A stretch of DNA of 64,000 nt from positions 164,441,455 to 164,505,454 of the forward strand of contig CM062294.1 of the NCBI GenBank assembly GCA_031216915.1, in the 5' to 3' direction. This stretch comes from Pictodentalium vernedei. Lineage: Eukaryota > Mollusca > Scaphopoda > Dentaliida > Dentaliidae. Positions within the stretch are counted from its first letter, which is position 1. Each line of letters opens with the position of its first letter. This document shows, one piece after another, positions 1 to 10,430 of the stretch. A program made the translations under genes and the position numbers. The notes under the pieces are model-generated. The model was not told where the DNA came from and did no database searches. It was given only the letters and a program-made list of their open reading frames with translations.

Positions 1-689
1 CCAAGAAAATTTAGTAATAATAATTACAAAAACTATGCCAAAAGCATGGGAGAATAGCAAGGGGGAACTTAAAGGACAGGGAGAGAGAAAAACACTTAAA
101 AAAACAGTGTAACTAAATAATCAGAATGACAACAAAATGGCTGCTGCCTTGAAAATAGGTAACTTAACATAATTTCATTAAAAAATTTTAAGTTACAGCC
201 CTGATAATATTCTGTCACACATTCTTTTCCTCTCCTCCTTCTCTATCCTCCTTAGAATCACCATTTCACTAATATTTATGTGTCTGGCATCATTTAAACT
301 GAGATTTATAAGCACAAAGATCAGTCAGATGTTAACTGATGAAGGGCCAAACTTAGAATGATTAATGGCACCAATTTCGGAACGTCCTTGACACTGCGCA
401 TGCGCAGTAGGGGCGAAGTGTGGAGGGCCTTTCAGGACATGTTTTCTTTAGTTTTAGATGCAAATTTTGGGGATTGGGGGGCAAAATTTGTGTTTGGCCC
501 TATATTTTAAGAGTTAGCACCAGCTATGTCTGGGTCATTGGTACAGTATAAAAATATAATAATTTACTTAAGTTATGAAAGTTATTACTTAAGTTATGAA
601 AGTTATGAATATTCTCGGACGGACTCACACACGGATGGACAGACAGACGCAAGGATGCATGTAATCCAGTATACCCCTGGGGGTATAAT
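1..689. other. Stretch without a recognised gene
   Basis: No coding region or known element was recognised. Two small palindromes are visible: a 16-bp one at 393-408 centred on TGCGCATGCGCA, which matches the NRF-1 binding consensus, and a CCCC/GGGG one near 672-690. A short direct repeat (acttaagttatgaaagtt, twice) lies at about 567-609. The open frames that cross this area are short and have no recognisable domain. Confidence 0.5.
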
Positions 690-949
690 AAACAGAATGA
701 AGAGAGTGGATTACTACTTAATCGCAGCACCATATATTCACCACTCGAAAAGAATTTATAATTGCTCACAACACCACAAGAAACAGTTGGAAATTTTCAT
801 CACATGGACCACCGGGTGCAACCCGGAGGTCCATGTGATGAAAGTTTGCAAAGTGCTTCTTTTATGTTGTCCTCATAAGTTGTAAATAATTACAAAGTGA
901 AAATCTACCCCACAAGGATATAGTAGCAATCCACCCTCCACATACTGTA
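690..949. mobile_element. Hairpin MITE, family M1 (TA-type ends)
   Basis: The left end (AGAGAGTGGATT-like, about 698-712) and the right end (AATCCACCCTCCACATACTG, about 929-948) are imperfect inverted repeats. The middle is a hairpin at about 798-842 with ACCCGG/CCGGGT at the tip. Related copies lie at 63443-63705, where the ends are clean, and at about 15744-15968. It has no coding capacity, so it is a non-autonomous, probably Tc1/mariner-mobilised element. The left boundary is uncertain. Confidence 0.6.
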
Positions 950-1150
950 GTCTCAAAATTTTCTTTCCGGTTGATCAGTTCAGTTCGTGTTTTTACTGCT
1001 AAACTCGCTAATAGCACATTTTATTTTTGTATTGTACAGTTCAAACACTCTTCTGTATTTCAGAGTACTTCATTCCTATGCACTAAAGAATACATTAAGT
1101 AAGAGACATTTTCTGCGCTAATTGTGACAGGACTTCTGCTTTCAACTATG
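950..1150. repeat. Copy of the M2 repeat, right part
   Basis: This stretch aligns by eye with 2926-3195 and, in reverse orientation, with about 15086-15300. Landmarks are GCTAATAGCACATT, TATTTCAGAGTACTTCATTC and the end TGTGACAGGACTTCT. In all three places it adjoins an M1-type terminus (CCACATACTGTAG), so the M1 end and M2 body may belong to one longer repeat. Confidence 0.55.
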
Positions 1151-1287
1151 TGCATTTTTACAGCCTTAGTCAGTGTATATTTTCATGTAGTGTATGATAT
1201 GACAGCCTATCAATTAATTCTGTGCAATGCCTATGGTTAGTCAGCATGTTAGCTTACCAACTAACTCTGTGCAATGCACAGGGTTAG

Positions 1288-1951
1288 TACCGTATTTACT
1301 CTATGCATTGGGACAGCTAAAAATAAATATTTTCACAGATGTCCCACATCTTAGAAAATGGGGGAAAAAACACAACCTGGTCTTGTTTTGATGCTGAATC
1401 AAGTTGTGTGTGATTCGTTTTCCATCACTATATACGAAAATCGCCATCCAATTTTTTTTTAGATTTTCATTTTTTGCTTCCAAAACATAGCTTATGCCCC
1501 TCATTGGAATGAGCACATTGCGCCCGTTCTAATGAGGGTCATAAGCTATGTTTTGGAAGCAAAAAAATGAAAATTTTTAGTTATACAGGAATTCTTTTTA
1601 TGAGTGTCATCTGCCACTAGCGTTCGGTAAAGGGTTGAAGACTGTCACAATGTAATATTAAATAGTCTTCCTCATGTCAGTCCGGACTGTAAATATTGAA
1701 ACTTAGGAACAGATTTAAATAAAAACAACACAAATCAGAACGTATTATCAATTTTTTATTGCTTAAAATGGAAAATTAAACACAAACTTAGCTTTAATAT
1801 TGAGCATTTTGCACCGTTTTCAGGTGACTGGGCCAACAGGAAACAAGTCTCCTGAGTGTCCCAAACACTGGAGCATAAAAAAAAATATTTTTCTGGAAAA
1901 AATGTGTGTCCCAAATTATAGAGTGTCCCAATATATAGAGTAAATACGGTA
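1288..1951. mobile_element. MITE with TACCGTATTTACTCTAT ends
   Basis: A 17-bp perfect terminal inverted repeat lies at 1288-1304 (TACCGTATTTACTCTAT) and 1935-1951. The ends start with TA, which fits a TA target site. It sits within sequence carrying CTGTGCAATGCACAG-type palindromes on both sides. A separate TTAA-type hairpin element is nested inside it at about 1440-1638. Confidence 0.7.
1440..1638. mobile_element. TTAA-family hairpin MITE, diverged copy nested in another MITE
   Basis: The hairpin arms read CCAAAACATAGCTTATGCCC and its complement around about 1480-1560. The right end is the family's GGTAAAGGGTT (about 1627-1637), with the final TTAA changed to TTGA. It is closest to the 32002-32193 and 56559-56779 copies, which also have CCAAAACATAG arms. 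The left terminus is not clear. Confidence 0.6.
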
Positions 1952-2049
1952 ATACTTTTCTTTCTGGTTATAAATAAGAACATCTCTGTTATGCGGCTAA
2001 CCCTGTGCATTGCACCGCCTTATTGAGTGTACATTTTCATGTAGTACCT

Positions 2050-2316
2050 GATGGAGCAAGGTGACTCAGTGGTTACAGCAGTGAACTTCAAACCGAAAGG
2101 GCCATGGTTTGATCCCCACCAGGGGTAACTGCATTGTGCCCTTGGGCAAGGCAGTTAATCCTGATTGCCCACATGGGGGCATGATGGCACTGTGTACTAA
2201 GGCGTACTGCACATTGCTGATGCATTGTCATCAACCAATGCTAACCTTGCTTGTGTGGAGTTAATACGGTGATGCGTCTGACAGTTGCTTGCTGCTGCTC
2301 AGTGGTCCTCTCCAGG
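2050..2316 (+). repeat. SINE, old tRNA-headed copy
   Basis: An A-box-like GGTGACTCAGTGGTTA and a B-box-like GGTTTGATCCCC are followed by the shared SINE body (GCCCTTGGGCAAGGCA, then CACATGGGGGCATGATGG, then GTACTAAGGCGTACTGCAC). The copy is diverged and lacks the AAATAAAT tail, so it is older than the copies at 27, 48 and 62 kb. Confidence 0.75.
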
Positions 2317-2631
2317 TATGCCTGCAACCAAAAAGGAATGCATATGTTTTTGCCATACCCTAAAACTTATGTTGAATGGTACTATGCACATCAAGATTTC
2401 CACAGGACAAAGGGCTTATATTTCATCTAAATTTGGGAGAATCTATTCAAATCTCACGAAAATGGTTGCAAGAATCCATACCAGCTATGAGTGTCCCATG
2501 ATCTCATGAGGCCAGCATGGTTGAACCCCTGTTGTATACCGATAACATATGTCAACCCTTCACCCAATACAGCTTTTTAATTTTTTATAATTTATATATT
2601 GTTTTAATATTTTAAATTTCCACCCTCCACA

Positions 2632-2925
2632 TACAGTTAAAACTAGAAGTCCTGTCATGAATTGCGTGCTTATCTTGACACAATTTCGCACAGGAATTGC
2701 GCGCAATACCACAGAGTCTTGCCATTACTCACAGCAAACACAAGCAATGTTTCAGCCAATGGACCTCCGGGTTAAACCCGGAGGTCCATTAGCTAAATCA
2801 TTGCTTGTGCATAGGTTGCGTAGAGAATGTGATAGCCTTTCCATATGACCTAACGTGCCGATAAACGCGCTAAATGGTGAGGTGTTTGCGCGCAATTGAT
2901 GACAGGACTTCTAGTTTTAACTGTA
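2632..2925. mobile_element. Complete hairpin MITE, family M2 (TA-flanked)
   Basis: The terminal inverted repeats are TACAGTTAAAACTAGAAGTC at the left and its complement ending CTGTA at 2925. The core at about 2745-2800 is a near-perfect palindrome with GGACCTCCGGGTT at the tip. It appears to have inserted at a TA inside an M1/M2 repeat, because the flanks (CCACCCTCCACATA before, CTGTCGTCTCAA after) join in the same order as the uninterrupted copy at about 935-955. It has no coding capacity. Confidence 0.75.
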
Positions 2926-3195
2926 CTGTCGTCTCAATATTTTCTTGCTGTTTTATTGATTCAGTTTGTGAATTCACAACCGAGCTCGCTAATAGAGCAT
3001 TATATTTTGCACTGTACAGCATATTGTGTATTTCAGATTACTTCATTCTTCTGCAGTAAGTAGTTATATTTTGCACTGTACAGCGTAAACACTCATCGGG
3101 TATTTCAGACTACTTCAGTCTCTCGCAGTAGTGAGAGCATAAACTAATGAACATTTTCCGCACTAATTGTGACAGGACTTCTAGTTTCAACTGTA
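2926..3195. repeat. M2 repeat whose end abuts the nphp3 splice donor
   Basis: This copy resembles 950-1150, with an internal duplication of the TATTTTGCACTGTACAGC segment near 3003 and 3066. Its terminus (TGACAGGACTTCTAGTTTCA, about 3171-3190, then ACTGTA) ends at a TA that lies at about positions 6-7 of the nphp3 intron. The start of that intron is therefore transposon sequence. Confidence 0.6.
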
Positions 3196-3200
3196 CTCAC
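3195..3200 (-). promoter_or_regulatory. nphp3: Splice donor of the nphp3 exon
   Basis: The minus strand reads AAG|GTGAGTACAG, a strong consensus 5' splice site. From the TA at intron positions 6-7 onward, the sequence is the end of an M2 repeat. Confidence 0.85.
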
Positions 3201-3665
3201 CTTAAACTGTCTTTGAACTTTATCTCGGTCACTTTCAAATGCCGCAGCTCTAGCCAAAGTCTGATCCTCTGCTTCCAATGCACTTTCCCTCTCATCTCTC
3301 AATTTGGTGCAGGTTTTCTGGAGAGCCAGCAATTCAGCCCTAAGTCTCTTATTCTCTGTTTCCAATTTTTGCTCTTTCTTTTGCATGTTGGCAATATCAT
3401 TCTCTTTATTCAGACGGTACATTTCAAATTCCTTTCGAATTTTCTCAACTTCTGGATTTTCTAGATCCACTGAAAGGGCTGATCTAAGGCTGCCACCCTT
3501 TGGTTGTTTTCGACCAAATGAGCTAACACTCCGCAGACCAAGTTTTCCTCTCGGTTTCATTTCTATGGGAATCCGCTTTATGACACCACCACTGTTCCCA
3601 TCTAAATCTGTTCCCAAAATGTCATCATCATCCTGGGAGCGGAGAAATGATCCTCCCGTACCCAT
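3201..3665 (-). CDS. nphp3: Nephrocystin-3 (NPHP3), N-terminal coding exon
   Basis: This exon encodes 155 residues of the N-terminus of nephrocystin-3, a ciliary protein of the inversin compartment. Known family members have an N-terminal myristoylation signal, a coiled coil, an NTPase-like domain and C-terminal TPR repeats. The product starts MGTGGSF, so Gly2 is available for N-myristoylation, as in vertebrate NPHP3. Residues from about 62 to the end form a charged coiled coil that includes ENKRLRAEL, ALQKT, ESALEA and DRDKVQRQFK, all highly similar to vertebrate NPHP3. The frame is open past the exon, but family homology stops at QFK, exactly at an AAG|GTGAGT donor, so the exon ends in phase 0. 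The start is the ATG complementary to 3663-3665, the first in the homologous frame. No other nphp3 exon was found below 3195, so the gene continues outside the window. I am confident of the identity. Confidence 0.93.
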
Positions 3666-3707
3666 CCTTATCCCCTATTATAAATATTCAAGTAATCATC
3701 ATTACAC

Positions 3708-3722
3708 CTGCAAAAAAGAGGA
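3708..3722 (-). promoter_or_regulatory. nphp3: Candidate splice acceptor in the nphp3 5' UTR
   Basis: The minus strand reads GTTCCTCTTTTTTGCAG followed by GTGTAATG, 42 nt upstream of the ATG. A long pyrimidine tract directly before CAG is a good 3' splice site, so the 5' UTR may begin in an upstream exon at higher coordinates. The alternative is an unspliced 5' end; transcript data would decide. Confidence 0.45.
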
Positions 3723-3879
3723 ACTAAATTAAGTCATCTGGCAATAAAAAGGAGAGATTATTTTGTCTACTTGTATGATCTCATGCATTTGTAACATTGT
3801 GTTTAAGTTGTTTTGCAAAGTACAAATTAATCTAAATAAGCAGGACCTGTCATCAAGCCTGAATATAAGCAACCTGTCC

Positions 3880-4080
3880 TTTGCGAAATGAGATCCCCAG
3901 AGGGTAAATTTGCTGATGCTATCCCATACAGTGGGCCAATTTATCCTCTAGGTACATCCTTCTGTTTTGGCTTGAAACATTGATTCAGACTGAGGTTCAC
4001 AGAGGGTAAATTTTGTGATGCTACCCTGCCATGCAGGGTAGCATCACCAAATTCACCCTCTGGGGACCACATTTTGCAGA
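3880..4080. repeat. Foldback repeat around CAGAGGGTAAATT
   Basis: A near-perfect hairpin lies at about 3990-4075, with arms CAGAGGGTAAATTTTGTGAT / ATCACCAAATTCACCCTCTG and tip CTGCCATGCAG. A diverged single copy of the arm lies upstream at about 3895-3950 (CCCCAGAGGGTAAATTTGCT). Terminal repeats and target duplication were not identified. Confidence 0.55.
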
Positions 4081-5587
4081 TGACAGTCTGATTATTTTTC
4101 AGGATTGCCTGTCATGGTGATTGACAGGGCTAACTTGTGAGTTTGACACGCACTAATGCACATGTACAGTACGGCCACCGTGGACTGGTCACTTTCCAAG
4201 GGTGGGCAATATTTCCACAGATGCAATAATATTAGATTCCAAACACTAATTACTGGAATAATCATCAAAAATTTAATTAATGAAGCACCGGGTACTAGTG
4301 ATGAACCAATAATTGGAGTTGGCAATCGGAACCAGCTGGTTATGGGCCATCGGCCTATTATGACAACTGGAGTTAAAAAATGGCAGTTTCCGTTTATTCT
4401 ATATTTAACACTGACTATTAAAATCTCTTTGATATCTGGCCATTTCAATAAAGTATCCCCATTAAAAAACATGTGAAGTGCCTATCAGAATATTTAGGGA
4501 TTTGCAGATCCGATATATTACGGAATTTACCATCTGCAATCAGTACGAGTTCTCCACTATTCCCAGCTCATCGAAATCACCGGTCTTCAATCAAGGTGCT
4601 GTACAATGTTGCATTGGGTACATGTATAAATAAAATGTGTTCGGCCGCTAGTCTGTAGAACTTCATGATGCAATCATCACAATACAAGAAGAAATTAAAA
4701 TTGGAGAAAAACTAAAAAAACACTCGATGGTATATGATTGTTACGCGACATGCAAGTTGCACGACTGTCACAAACACGTTTTCAGTTTGTCAAGTTAAAT
4801 TTTTAATTCATTTACCTCCCTTGGTGTAAACACTGAAGAAACACATCAAGGGAGGTAACAAGTTGAACAATGAGCATTAAATAATATATTCTGACATCGC
4901 GTGTGACTGTAAACAATGCGTCATACAACTTCACAACACACATTAACATGAAAGTTATTATTCAATTAAGACACAAAGTATGTGTGCTCAGTATCTTCCT
5001 GGTTAATACAACCAAGTGTATTATATTCTTACACAAAACCGTATTAACACTATTCAACAGAATAACACACAATCATCACAAGAGAACAATATTGTGTGAT
5101 TGTATTGTTTATAACGATCTTCCCCCACCCCAACTCCCAAAAATGCAAATATTATTTTGGCTACATGTAATATTGCCCAGCACTAAGCATGCATACTCTG
5201 AGAACTTATGTGGTATTAAGTTTCGTAATTGGCGATTTATTAACGAAATTCTGCAGTATAACTGGCACTTGCAGATTTTCTTCTTGGTCCTATTTCAAGT
5301 TTCAACCATCGGAATCAGCATAATCGGCAGAGAAATAATCGGTATTCGGTTCCTAGCAAGTTTTGATTGATAATTGGTTCATCACTACCAGGTACCACCC
5401 AGCACTTCATCAATTAAAATTTTGCTGATGGTGATTTTTATTTCCCGGTAAATACATGCATGGACATCACTGTCCATGCATGGAATATGACCACACAGCG
5501 ACTGTACTGTACTTGTCTGACATAATGACCAGTACAATTTCTTGGAATTTAATCCACTTAAAAACATGTCCAATTTTGGTAGGTTTT
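4081..5587. other. Stretch without a recognised gene
   Basis: Only small palindromes are visible: ACCTCCCTTG/CAAGGGAGGT at about 4814-4858 and CATGCATGGACA/TGTCCATGCATG at about 5454-5482. Several 100-155-codon open frames cross the region, but none has a recognisable domain, and they are not supported as genes. Confidence 0.45.
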
Positions 5588-5942
5588 ACCATTTTATTTA
5601 TTTATATATTGGGAGTTTAATGACACTTTTGACAGCCAGGTTTACCTCATGTCATAAAGTTTTATGGGTGGAGGAAGCTGGAGTACCCGGAGAGAACCAC
5701 CAAGTAATGGTGAGCAACTGTCAGACTCTCCATCGTAACTCTACACAAGGGGGGTTTGCATTGGTTCAAGAAAGGTGCACCATCGATGTGCAGTATGCCT
5801 TAGTACACAGCATCCCCATGTCCCACAAGGGCAATCGCAATTTAAGTGCCTTGCCCAGGGACACAACACTGTTACCCCTGGTGGGGATCAAACCTCTCGG
5901 TTTGAAGTTCAATGCCATAACCACCGAGCCACTGTGCTCCAG
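5588..5942 (-). repeat. SINE, diverged copy on the minus strand
   Basis: On the plus strand the order is AAATAAAT-like tail, GGTGGAGGAAGC, ACCCGGAGAGAACCACC, GTGCAGTATGCCTTAGTACA, and a degraded tRNA-like head ending in GAGCCACTGTGCTCC. This is the same body as the 27-, 48- and 62-kb copies in reverse. The open frames across it are translations of the SINE. Confidence 0.75.
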
Positions 5943-6173
5943 ACTGATACCAAATTAATGACTCAGGACAGAGAGCTTTCCATTAAATGATAATAAATCA
6001 AGATTATTGTTAGGTCTGCATATACATTAAATGCATCTCCTTGATATTATAAACTATACATGCCTTAGAGTTTCTAATTCACTCTTGAAATTTAGGAAGA
6101 GGAAGTGATAATCTGAATTTGACAAATATTAATTAATCTTTGTTCTCATTGTGGCAGATACAGTTAACCCTTT

Positions 6174-6406
6174 ACATGTACCTAACATGAAAAGCGACGA
6201 CTTGCAAAAAACATTCTTGAATAACTAATTTTTTTCATTTTTGTCTCAAAAACATAGGTAATGATCCCTCTTTGGAACGAGCTTGTTAAAATGAGGAGTC
6301 ATAACCTATGTTTTTGAGACAAAAAATAAAAAAATAATGAAAATTAATTGGAGCTTTTTAGAATTCTGCTGGGCGGTTTTGGTCGTTAGATTGGGTAAAG
6401 GGTTAA
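6174..6406. mobile_element. TTAA-flanked hairpin MITE, copy 1
   Basis: It begins TTAACCCTTTAC and ends GGTAAAGGGTTAA. The long hairpin has arms TGTCTCAAAAACATAGGTAA and its complement. TTAA target sites with CCC-starting ends are typical of piggyBac-type elements, but no transposase of that family is present in the window. Confidence 0.75.
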
Positions 6407-6663
6407 AACTACAAGTCCTGTGTCTGCAATGCCCTGCATTGTGGACTACCTTGAAGTACAGTACAGCCTACAATTAAGTGAAAACCTGATCGCACTAATA
6501 ACGTGCTATATGGGCGATATTTGCATCACATTCGTATCTGAATATCGCAATATTTCTATAGTTGGTAGTGATCTGGCTGGTCGAACGTGCCAAGATGACG
6601 AAATCAAAAAACCCTATCTATCGTATTAACTTCCAAACCAATTTTTGTTAGGCCACACAAAGT

Positions 6664-7045
6664 AGATCTTCTGTTTCTCAGGCCATTATTTGTAAAATTT
6701 CATGAAGGTGAGCGTTTTTTTTATTTTATTTTTATTACTGTAATTATTTCCTTGTCATCAAAAGTTCATGTTCTTGGTTTATGTTTTAGGCCTCATAATC
6801 TATGGAATAGCATGGGTGGTGGTGGTGTAATTCGTCCCTTGAGTGCAAGAGGGCTTTGCAATGCTAAAGCATTGCAAAGCCTTCTTGCACTCAAGGGACT
6901 AATTTATAAAAAAAATTTTAACTTGGGTAAAATATCATACATAAATCATGTAATTTTTATTTTTTTTTTAGTTTACATTGGTTACAAAAAGAGAGCATGT
7001 GGCAGCCAAAGGGACCATGCAGGAGGGCCTGAGAAACAGATTTCT
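6664..7045. mobile_element. MITE with CTGTTTCTCAGGCC ends and a central hairpin
   Basis: A 14-bp inverted repeat lies at 6671-6684 (CTGTTTCTCAGGCC) and 7026-7039. The centre at 6836-6899 is a hairpin of about 30-bp arms, GTCCCTTGAGTGCAAGAGGG against its complement, with a single arm mismatch. The flanks are AT-rich and no target duplication could be fixed. Confidence 0.6.
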
Positions 7046-7617
7046 ATTTTTCTTTTTTACGCCTTATATTGTTTTACAGTATATATATATTATCTACAAC
7101 ACAAAATTAAAAAAAACACATGAATGACATGATTAATTATTACCGTAACAGTAATCATTTCAATTAAATAAGCACAAAGATTAATGAATTCATATCAATG
7201 CTAAACAGTAAACAAACATAAACACTCAAAAAACTGTTGGCAACGATCATTTCAATGCAATTACAAAACAAACAAGTACACAAAAACATGTTTTAATAGG
7301 CACGAAGCTAAAAAACAATCCCGAAATTGAACACAGTATTTTCATCAGTTCATAGTGCTGGGTGGATGTATTCTTGTTTATGTGTATATAATTCTGGATA
7401 ATTTTTGGATATTACAAAGGATCATGAAGGATATTTTTCACTTTGGAATTTAATTCAAATTCAAACAAACATGTAAAAACTTCATATTTTGTTCAAATTT
7501 CAAATTGATATTTAAAAATGTGTCCAAAATATATTGCTGACAGAGTTGTTTAACCTGTAATTTGTGAATATGGTCTTTTGCAAATCCAAACTGAGCTCTC
7601 AGTCTGATCACATGCAG
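7046..7617. other. AT-rich stretch without a recognised gene
   Basis: Low-complexity AT-rich sequence. No open frame with a recognisable domain and no clear repeat was seen. Confidence 0.5.
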
Positions 7618-7870
7618 TTTATCCCTTTACCTAATCTGAAAAGCAGACGACACTTGCAAAAATAATTCTTGAATAACTAATTTTTTTCATTTTTTGTCTC
7701 AAAAACATAGGTTATGACCCCTCGTTGGAACGAGCTCGATGAGCTTGTTCCAATGAGGGGTCATAACCTATGTTTTTGAGACAAAAAATGAAAAAAATAA
7801 TGAAAATTAATTGGCGATTTTTTAGAATAGCGCTGGCCGGTTTTGGCCGTTACGTTAGGTAAAGGGTTAA
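7618..7870. mobile_element. TTAA-flanked hairpin MITE, copy 2
   Basis: The right end is GTTAGGTAAAGGGTTAA; the left end is slightly altered (TTTATCCCTTTACC). The hairpin tip is GAGCTCGATGAGCTT and the arms carry CAAAAACATAGGTTATGACC. It is nearly identical in layout to the copies at 14.5, 43.4 and 52.1 kb. Confidence 0.75.
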
Positions 7871-8517
7871 AAGCGGGACTCAGGAATTTCTGCTTCCTTT
7901 TTTAAAATAAATTTTAATCGGCTCAATTTCTACACATTTAAGTAGGCCATTTCATTGCTGTCACGAATATTTCTATTACATTTTACATCACCGCAATTCG
8001 TGCTTGATATCGTCATTATCGAGCGTGAAAGGAAGACTCACACCACTCCCTTTGATTTTACAGATTGAGAGCTTTATATTTATAAAAGTTTTAAACTGCA
8101 AATATGTAAACATACTCCCGAGGACACTGGTGACGCCGTGTAGGACAAGGGAAATCTGAGCATTAATTGCATCGAAGTCAAAGATTACATCTACTACGTC
8201 AGTTCGTTTAACATAACAAGAGGCCCCAAGGGGCCTTAACTGCTCACCTGACAAGTTGTTCAAAGAAGTATTTTGGATCACATTCAGCTAATCAGGGTTC
8301 ATCAAAACTTCAGAGGAATGAAGTCATGAAATTATTATAGCGTCCTTTTTTTAAAACATAAATTCACTCGAATTCCTTCAAAACGCATTTTGTAGCAATT
8401 TTTCTTCCTCCGCTTAATTGACCCCCGGGGGTGGGGAGTGGGGTTGGTGTTCACAAGGTATTTTTTTTGGGGGGGGGGGGGGGGTGGATAAAATCACTCT
8501 AAATCTTGCAATATATA
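7871..8517. other. Non-coding stretch with a GGCCCC hairpin motif
   Basis: A short motif at about 8219-8252 (AAGAGGCCCCAAGGGGCCTT, then AACTGCTCACCTG) resembles a small repeat I associate with mollusc genomes from memory. The rest is AT-rich and ends in a G-run at about 8467-8485. A 97-codon minus-strand frame crosses the motif but has no recognisable domain. Confidence 0.4.
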
Positions 8518-10092
8518 CTACTCAAAGTTTGCTAAGCACCACATATTTGACACAACATTGTGACATTTTCTTGTGACACATTTGCGATATTTTTGGTGGA
8601 TATGATTGAGGAATGTATTGAGATGGTCCCCAGTGTTTACCTTAGCTCTCTTGACATGCTGACTTTTCATGACAGTCATGGAAAGCATGTACCCCTTGAC
8701 TGTCATGATGTTTTTGTATATTGTCTACATGTACATGACATGTGTAGGGTAATCAGTCTTCATTTCAACACAAACCCTTGTGATTTAATGATTGAATATG
8801 GCAAATGCAAATGTAAGAAGACATTTGTCTGAAGCAGAAATGTGGCAGGCTGTAGGGATGGTGGAACAAGGGGCAACCCATCATCAGGCTGGTGAAGCCC
8901 TTGGTGTGCACCATACGTTGATCACCAGAATCTGGGCAAGATTTCAGCAGTATGGCACACCAGTCAGACGACATGGAGGTGGCAGAGACAAGGCAACATC
9001 TGCAGTTGAAGACCTGTTTTTGATCATTCAGGACTGTGGGAACTGCTTGTCACAGCAACCCAGATTCGCAGTGACCTTCAGAATGCATACGGGGTAAATG
9101 TTTCAACTCAGACTATCTGGGCAAGGTTGCATGAAGGTGGTCTCTGATCGAGAAGACCATGTATTCGCATTCAGCTGTCCCAGAACCACCGCCAAGCACA
9201 ATCTGAATGGGCCATGGATCACGTTGGATGGACCAGAGAAGATTGGCGACCTGTCCTTTTTACAGATGAGTCAAGGTACTGTCTGATCAACACAGATAGG
9301 CGTTCTAGTGTATGGAGAAGACCAGGAGAGCTATTCCATGCAGCCAACATTGCTGAGCATGACCGCTATGGTGGAGGGCCATTAATGGTCTGGGGTGGCA
9401 GCAGCTGGGATGGACGTACAGAGCTCTGTGTCCTTGACCGTGGTACATTGACTGCACAGCAGTATATTGATGAGACCCTGGATGCCCACATCCGATTGTA
9501 TGCAGGTGCATTGGGTCATAGATTCATTCTGGTGAACGATAATGCCCATCCTCATGTTGCCCATGCTGTCTGGGAGTATCAACAGAGGGAGGGGATTGAG
9601 CGTATGGACTGGCCAGCAAGATCCCTTGACCTCAATCCACCCAAACATGTCTGGAATGAGTTGCAGCTTGCAATTTCAGCCTGTCCAGTCCAACCAAGAA
9701 GTATCCAAGAGCTTGGTGCCATGCTGGTCCAAGAATAGAACAACATCCCACAAAGGACCATCTGAAACCTGATTAGGAGCAGAGAAGGCGTTGTCAAGCT
9801 GTAATTAACAATAATGGGTCTCATACTCAATACTGAACCCATACCAGTTCGCTCCGTCAACTTTTTGGCAAATTTGAAAAATTTCCTCTTTTACCAATAA
9901 TATCCATTTTCCATGGTTATCGTATTCAAAAGCTAAAAAATAATGTCAACCACAAACAAAATATTACTTTCTGTACTTAAATCATTGAAGATATAATTAA
10001 ATAAAAAATATATACACTTTTCATAACAATATTTCAATTAAAATGTAAAACAGGTAGTTGGATATACTTGGTGCTTAGCAAACTTTGAGTAG
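8518..10092 (+). mobile_element. Tc1-like DNA transposon, full length but inactive
   Basis: The inverted repeats lie at about 8518-8540 (CTACTCAAAGTTTGCTAAGC) and 10071-10092, and TA dinucleotides flank both ends. The element is about 1.58 kb, the usual size of Tc1/mariner elements, and contains one transposase reading frame on the plus strand. That frame is damaged, so the element could move only with a transposase supplied by another copy. Confidence 0.88.
8798..9738 (+). pseudogene. Tc1-family transposase, broken
   Basis: The product would bind the transposon ends and carry out cut-and-paste transposition. The N-terminal part (MANANVRRHLSEAEMWQAVG onward) is a helix-turn-helix DNA-binding region with the linker arginines RRHGGGR. 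The C-terminal part is the DDE catalytic domain: first Asp in FTDES, second Asp in VNDNAHPH, and the third position in LDLNPPKHVWNEL. In the family this last block is normally NPIEHVW, so the catalytic Glu has become Lys at the standard DD34 spacing. A frameshift near 9085 and an in-frame TGA near 9148 separate the two halves. The family identification is secure; the gene is dead on three counts. Confidence 0.9.
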
Positions 10093-10129
10093 TATATATA
10101 TTTTGCAGCCAAACATTTTTGTTATATTT

Positions 10130-10430
10130 AACTGCCCGTCGCTCCCCCCCCCCCCCCCCCACAAGTAAGGGAGGGTAGGACATAAGTTAAAATTCAGGCT
10201 AAAAAATATTTTTTGTCTTAAAATTGAACAAAACGCATAAAAAACATTTTTTAAAAAATTTCCAAGTTGGAACCGGACCAAAAATTTTCAGGCTAAATTT
10301 TTTTTTTTTCATCACAAAATTTAACAAAACACATGAAAAATCCCAAAAAAATTTTTTCTCAAATTTTGGTCCAAAATTTCTACGCACGAACCAAACCCAA
10401 AATTTTCAACCCAGGGACACGATTTCAAAA
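10130..10430. repeat. Poly-C run and A/T-rich degenerate repeat
   Basis: A C-run at 10145-10160 is followed by degenerate units containing AAAATTTTCAGGCTAAA and CAAAACACATGAAAAA. No coding region is supported. Confidence 0.4.

Noticed and set aside
4092-4476. Overlapping 126- and 106-codon frames on opposite strands
   Set aside because: No domain on either strand; they mirror each other across low-constraint DNA.
4903-5370. A 155-codon plus-strand gene
   Set aside because: AT-rich, no recognisable domain, no splice or poly(A) context; likely chance.
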